This document shows, piece by piece, positions 58,832 to 64,000 of a DNA stretch of 64,000 nt. The notes below the pieces were generated by a model, which saw nothing but the letters and a program-made list of their open reading frames with translations, was not told the origin of the DNA and did no database searches. Position 1 is the first letter of the stretch; every line of letters starts with the position of its first letter. The translations under genes were made by a program, and so were the position numbers. The stretch is from contig NC_033627.1 in the NCBI RefSeq assembly GCF_001540865.1, positions 7,065,147 through 7,129,146 on the forward strand. Reading direction: 5' to 3'. The DNA is from Ananas comosus (taxonomy: Eukaryota > Streptophyta > Magnoliopsida > Poales > Bromeliaceae).

Positions 58832-59953
58832 GTAAAGGCCGAGCGTCGATTTCCAGCAGGAAAGCTTCAAAGCCTACCAATCCCCGTATGGAAGTGGGAG
58901 GACATATCGATGGACTTCGTGGTCGGTTTGCCTCGCTCAACGGGTAGCCACGATGCAATTTGGGTAATTGTGGACCGATTGACAAAGTTGGCTCACTTCT
59001 TGCCGGTCCACACCACGTGGTCGGGCGACAAGTTAGCGCAGGTATACCTTGATGAGATAGTGAGACTGCATGGGGTGCCGAAATCGATCGTGTCGGATCG
59101 TGACCCCCGGTTCACTTCACATTTCTGGAAGAGCCTGCAGGAAGCCCTTGGCACACGACTCGATTTTAGCACCGCATTTCATCCTCAGACCGATGGGCAA
59201 ACAGAAAGAACTATTCAAACTCTGGAGGACATGTTGCGAGCGTGTGTCATTGACTATAAGGGAAGTTGGTGTGACCATCTATCTATGGCCGAGTTCGCCT
59301 ACAACAACAGTTATCATGCTAGTGTGGAGATGGCACCGTTCGAGGCTCTCTATGGGCGGACGTGTCAATCTCCTATACACTGGAGCGATGTTGGCGAGCA
59401 TGCTGAGTTCGGCCCAGATGTGTTGCGAGAAGCGGAAGAGAAAGTCCGCCTTGCTCGCAAGAGATTGCTCACGGCGCAGTCGAGACAGCAAAGTTATGCA
59501 GATAGGCGCCGTCGAGATATAGAGTTCGCGGTAGGTGACCGCGTATTCTTGAAGGTTTCACCAATGCGGGGTGTGAAGCGGTTTGGAGTACGGGGAAAGC
59601 TGAGTCCCCGGTACATTGGGCCATATGAGATATTGGAGCGAGTCGGCACGGTGGCGTATCGACTTGCTTTGCCGCCGAAACTTGCGGATGTGCACAATGT
59701 GTTTCATGTCTCCAATCTCCGCAAGTACATTCACGACCCCGAGCACGCAATGCTATATGAACCGCCGGAACTTCAAGAAGACTTGAGCTATGAAGAGTTT
59801 CCGGTAGGGATTATCGCCCGAGAGGTGCGAAAGTTGAGGAATCGAGAAATCCCCTATGTGAAGGTTAGGTGGAGCAATCATGATGATCGCGAAGCCACCT
59901 GGGAACTCGAGGATCTGATGAGAAAACACCATCCTCATCTATTTGAGGAGTAA
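58832..59953 (+). pseudogene. E3 integrase core, C-terminal domain and chromodomain
   Basis: Same frame, open to the true end. DDE integrase: [23 protein letters not shown] and [18 protein letters not shown] hold Asp, Asp and Glu. Then [32 protein letters not shown] and [14 protein letters not shown] chromodomain ends it ([22 protein letters not shown], about 59850-59930). The natural stop TAA is at 59951-59953. The chromodomain type supports the Tekay/Del-like chromovirus assignment. Confidence 0.92.
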
Positions 59954-60011
59954 GGTATGAGTTTAAATAAAAGTTAGGAAAATTGTTCGTTTCGAGGACG
60001 AAACTCCTTTT

Positions 60012-60024
60012 AAGGAGGGGAGGA
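60012..60024 (+). other. E3 polypurine tract
   Basis: AAGGAGGGGAGGA directly before TGTAAGG of the 3' LTR, same as in E1 on the other strand. Confidence 0.88.
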
Positions 60025-62320
60025 TGTAAGGAGGTGAATTCTCGAAAACCGAGGATTGTACTTCGCCCAGGATCGACTACCTGTCGAGAGTGTACCCTTT
60101 GTGGAAGTTGGAGATGTCCAAAACACAAAAAGCGCTTTGGAGTTGAGTCCGCGAGAACAAATAGGCAAAATCTGGACTCAGCAGATTTTTGCTCTCGGGG
60201 ACCGGTCCCTGGAGGGAAGGACCGGTCCCCGTATCTGATGGTCGCGGGGGAGGTCGATGCGTAGGTCCCTGGCTGAGGGGAACGGTCCCCGTGCGCGACA
60301 CCCGCGGGAAAAAGCCAAAATTTGGCTAAGTCCTGAAGGTTCCCCGTTCAGGAACCGGTCTCTTAGGAGAGACCGGTCTCCCAGGGACCGGTCCCTCAGG
60401 TGAGGACCGGTTCTCGAACGTGAAAAGTCCCCAGACTGCAGGGAGAGCTCTCGGGGACCGGTCTCCCTGACCAGGGACCGGTCCCTCTGGGCGAAAACTG
60501 CCCAGTGAGGGCTGTGCAATGGAGGAAAAGTTGAGGGGTCTAAATGCAAAATGGCCTTTATTAGAGTGGGCTGGGCCCTCTCTCTCCCTCACACCCTCTC
60601 ATTCTCTCTCTTTCTCACACTCTCTCTTGCTCCTTCTCTCTCTCTCTAGGAAAGAAAGAACAAAAGAGAAGGGGAAGAAGAAAGAGAAGAAGAAGAAGGA
60701 GGAGAACAAGATAGAGAAGGCTTGGACCATCTTCCTCTCTTTCTCTCCTCTCTGTTGGTGTAGCTCAAGAGGTAAGCTACAAACCCTAGCTTGTAGAACT
60801 TAGGGTTTTGGGTTTTTATGCTTTGGAATGGGTCAAATGGACCCTAAGCATGCTTCTAAATAGATCAATCCCAAGAATCTAGGGATTTATTGGGTGGTTT
60901 GCTATATGTGCAAACCTAGGGCTCCAAAATGGGGTTTTTGTGAAAGTATGGGATTGATCTCATTTGAAGCCTTGGAAACCCTATTGTTAGGTCACAAAAC
61001 GTGGGGGCGAAGTCGGTTTTAGCATTCGGCGAGCCGGCGTGAAGTTCTCGGCAAAATAGGGCCGGGATAGTGTGGAATTAGGCAAGGAAGGCTAAAGCCT
61101 TTTCGTAAAGTTCGCCGAGAAGCTTTTCCCAAGCCTCTACATCGATTAAAGATGGGGGGTGCCATCCCGAAGCTTTCGGACTCCTTTCTATATCTTAGAT
61201 TGTATTTTAACCTCATCTCTTCATGTTGCATTATAGGATTGCATAGTAGCTCCATTCCTTATGCTTTCTAATTGATAACCTAGTGTACTTGGAACGCTTG
61301 GTAAAATAGATAGGTGAGGATTGGGTCGGAACGTGGATCCTATGATGCGAAAGATAGAGATGAACCCGATGGGGGTGTTGATGACATAGAAAGTAGTGTT
61401 ATTGTTGCAGAACAAACGAGTGGCATCCAAACATTGAATGATGACGAGTGGCATTAATGTAGTGTAAATAACACTAGAGGTCGATGGACCTAGGGATAGG
61501 CAGATCCCTTAGAAAATGCCTTGTGAACAATGAATTTTGAAAAGCTAAATAGCATTGCATGAATGTCGGGAACAAATGATTCCGCGAGAGATGTTGACCC
61601 TAGTTGTAGGGCATCCTCACTTGGAGAGGATTTGATTGGGTTGTTGACCCTAGTTGTAGGGCATCCTCACTTGGAGAGGATTTGATTGGGTTGTTGACCC
61701 TAGTTGTAGGGTATCCTCACTTGGAGAGGATAGATCTAGCTCACAGTCTGCTTTTGGGGTGGTATAGCCATCCAATCCCCACATGGAGGGGATTGTCGTC
61801 GAGTACTCCGGAGTGTCGCGCGACTAGGACCACTTGGAGGTCCGGACCACATGGAGGTCCGCAGACGGTCCCGGGCTTGGGTGCACTTGGAGCTCCCTCC
61901 CCACTTTGGGATTGAAAGGTGAGTTATTGGCGAGCCCTAGGGCCTCGCCACAGATTGGGTAAATGGAAAGGTTAAAGGTTTATTAATGTCATTGAACATT
62001 GCTATTCGAACATGGATCGAATTTGTTAGCATGATAGCAAACCTTTATTATATGATGCATGCATTCATATTCATGATTATGGGCATAGTAGCATAGTTTT
62101 CCTACTACTGCATTTACAGCTTTCAGATACATATCTATCTATCTATCTGTTGTTACTTGTGCCCACTTGGACCTAGTGGGGAGATCGGCAGAGTCGGCGG
62201 CCGAGCCCACTGGGAACTATGGAAGATAGTTCTCACCCCACTCTATTTCCAGTGGTAGGTTCAGGGCTGCAGAGAGAGGACCGCGGCATAAGCATCGTGC
62301 CCGACCAGTGAGACCGTGGT
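60025..62320 (+). repeat. E3 3' LTR, interrupted at 62320
   Basis: Matches 49421 onward closely. It holds the palindrome cluster (60196-60487), CT/GA tract, hairpin module (62170-62303) and three 50-bp repeats where the 5' LTR has two. It breaks at ACCGTGGT, where a new LTR starts. The last part would be to the right of that insertion. Confidence 0.9.
61593..61742 (+). repeat. three 50-bp tandem units in the 3' LTR
   Basis: Units start GTTGACCCTAGTTGTAGGG at 61593, 61643 and 61693. The 5' LTR has units at 51011 and 51061 only. Confidence 0.9.
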
Positions 62321-64000
62321 TGTCACGCCCCGGGACCGATACCAATTTGGGCCGGTCTGAGCACGTCAAACAGACGCCGAACGGACAGAGTTTTCCCTGT
62401 CCGCCCAAGGCTCATCATATGTAAATTTTCAAACAAGAAGTGCACTAGCAGAAACATACGAATACGGCTTACACGAGGGTAAGCAATAGCCACGAGTGAA
62501 AGATAAGAAAACTAGCATTCATTTGTACTATGATTCAATTTAGATCATATACATTGCATTCATCTTGTACACTTTCGAATTCCTTACATTTCATTGCATC
62601 ATTTCATCATTTCTTTCTTATATCACATTTACCTCAAAAGAGTGCTTTACATTCTCTTCTTTCTTTGCTTAATACATCAACATTCTAAATTATCAAATAC
62701 AAAAGATGATAAAAGGGAATGCTACTACAAAATGTAGACCCAACTTTGGTGGCCTCTCACTAAGGCGCGATACCTTTACCTCGGTCGCTCGCCGGCTCGC
62801 TCGGTCCCGGCTCTGTGGAAATAGTGGGGTGAGAACTACAACAAAGTTCCCAGTGGGTTCGGCCTCAACTTCACCGACTTTCCCACTAGGACTAACTCAG
62901 GCATAATAGAAGGGAAAAGCTACATATAGTAACCAATGTATAACATGATGCTAATATGCCTGAACAATAAGCAGGAAATATGCTCAACATTAACATATGC
63001 AGATTATGCAAGTTCTTTTGTTCTTTACACTTTACACTTTGTCTTTATTCTTTGTTCTTTGGTTTTTTGTTCTTTGCTCTTGTTCATTAATCTCAAGCTA
63101 ACGCTGTGGGGTTTCGCCACAATTAACTGCTTCACCATTACAGTCCATCATTCCCGCGAGCCCCTCAGCTTCCTCCGCGCTAAGACCGTCCTCGGGTTAC
63201 TCCAACCCGGGATGCAAAAACTCCGAGTCGCATCGCCCGAAGGGACGATATTCGCTCGAGCACGAACTCATAGCAGTATGATTCGAATCCTTAACTCAAA
63301 AGGATTGTATGTTCAATCTGAACTTTACAGCCTAACTTAGTGTTCTTTACAATCACTGTTATGTTGGCCAACAACCTAGCAATCATCATGTTCTCTAGCT
63401 TTTCTTTTACGTTTTGCTAACTCTAGCAATCATTGTTTCTTAACTATTTCTTACCTTTTGGCTATCTTAGCATTCATGATCTTACCCCCCACTTTGTTTT
63501 TCTTTAGTCACTTACGAATTATTTTTACATCACATTAATCTTTGGCCTCACACATACCTCTAGGTGTCCACTTTAGTTTACATTATCCTAATGCCTAGCT
63601 GCGATCTGAATGTCTTATTGTGTCTACCTGTTTTTTCGGCTCTCGCTTTTGGTACTTACACATTTCTCTCATAACCATACATAATAGGCGTTTAGACACT
63701 TCATTAAGGTTCTAACCATCTCATCATGGCATTGTACTCACAATCCATGCCTAACACAATTTTTTCTCATTACATTACCCTAAAATGCATGCAACAATGT
63801 ATAAACATATGCTCAATTGAATGACACATTAGGCATAGAGGGAAGTTCAACGAGTTTGAAAAGCACCACCCACCTCGTAGGCTCTCAAAGGTGCTTCGAT
63901 TATTTTCTTGAGATTTTTAGGCTTTTCGTTCCTTACCTGCGGCAAAACGAAGCCCTATTAGGCCATTTTGCCCATAACTTTACTTTGGCTTTTCGTAACG
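62321..64000 (-). mobile_element. LTR of a further gypsy element, partial
   Basis: Starts TGTCACGCCCCGGGACC, then CAATTTGGGCC and CCGAACGGACAGAG, like the minus-oriented LTR starts at 13411 and 14517. It contains the hairpin module at 62757-62893. It runs past the window end. The preceding GTGGT (62316-62320) should reappear after its other end. Confidence 0.8.

Larger units (their letters stand above)
49421..62320 (+). mobile_element. E3: chromovirus-type gypsy element, near-intact frame
   Basis: Order: 5' LTR (49421-52087), PBS (52095-52107), leader, solo LTR-B insertion (52461-55224), one gag-pol frame (55225-59953), purine tract (60012-60024) and 3' LTR (60025-62320, then cut by another element). 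The LTRs look alike along their length, which suggests a young insertion. It sits in an A-prime LTR next to ATAGT. The right target copy would lie beyond the window. Confidence 0.92.

Overview
This 64 kb window is repeat-rich plant nuclear DNA. I recognise no cellular gene, tRNA, rRNA, operon or CRISPR array in it. Almost all coding capacity is decayed Ty3/gypsy retrotransposon gag-pol. Chromovirus-type (Tekay/Del-like) pol with a C-terminal chromodomain, a TGGTATCAGAGC-type primer-binding site, 2.3-3.4 kb LTRs, MITEs and a TRIM-like element all point to a flowering plant, probably a monocot. Pineapple is my guess from memory, at low confidence. Runs of N at 33802 and 48104-48128 mark assembly joins.

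Layout. (1) 1-5943 and 21149-24060 are the two halves of one old, minus-strand Tat-lineage gypsy element. The right half is decayed pol (RT, RNase H, integrase). The left half is a plus-strand (antisense) pseudogene with plant-mobile-domain and coiled-coil segments. (2) A complete minus-strand chromovirus, E1 (5944-21148), separates the halves, with a perfect 5-bp target duplication ATAAC. Its 5' LTR is split by a solo LTR (14517-16985, TSD ATATG) and by a MITE that itself carries a solo LTR (18015-20469, TSD ATCCC). (3) 24060-30395 is AT-rich, with one LTR fragment, two MITEs and about 4 kb I cannot assign. (4) 30396-30959 is a TRIM-like element with head-to-head copies. (5) 30960-50260 is a nest of LTRs. 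It holds two versions of one locus: without the insertions E4 and E2 (31453-33801), and with them (33803-50257). This suggests an uncollapsed haplotype or a segmental duplication. (6) E3 (49421-62320 and beyond) is a plus-strand chromovirus whose single gag-pol frame has five in-frame stops and no frameshift seen. A solo LTR sits at its gag start, and another element begins inside its 3' LTR at 62321.

How the parts relate. E1 and E3 share one plan: LTR, PBS, leader of about 350 nt, gag with zinc knuckles, protease, RT, RNase H, integrase, chromodomain, purine tract, LTR. Their LTRs and the solo LTRs share a conserved hairpin/acceptor-like module. They also share a second, fast-changing module: clusters of perfect 10-12 bp palindromes whose sequence differs between LTR types (GGGACCGGTCCC, TGTACCGGTACA, AGTACCGGTACT, GGGTCCGGACCC, CATGGCCATG). 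That palindrome module is the best candidate here for an undescribed system.
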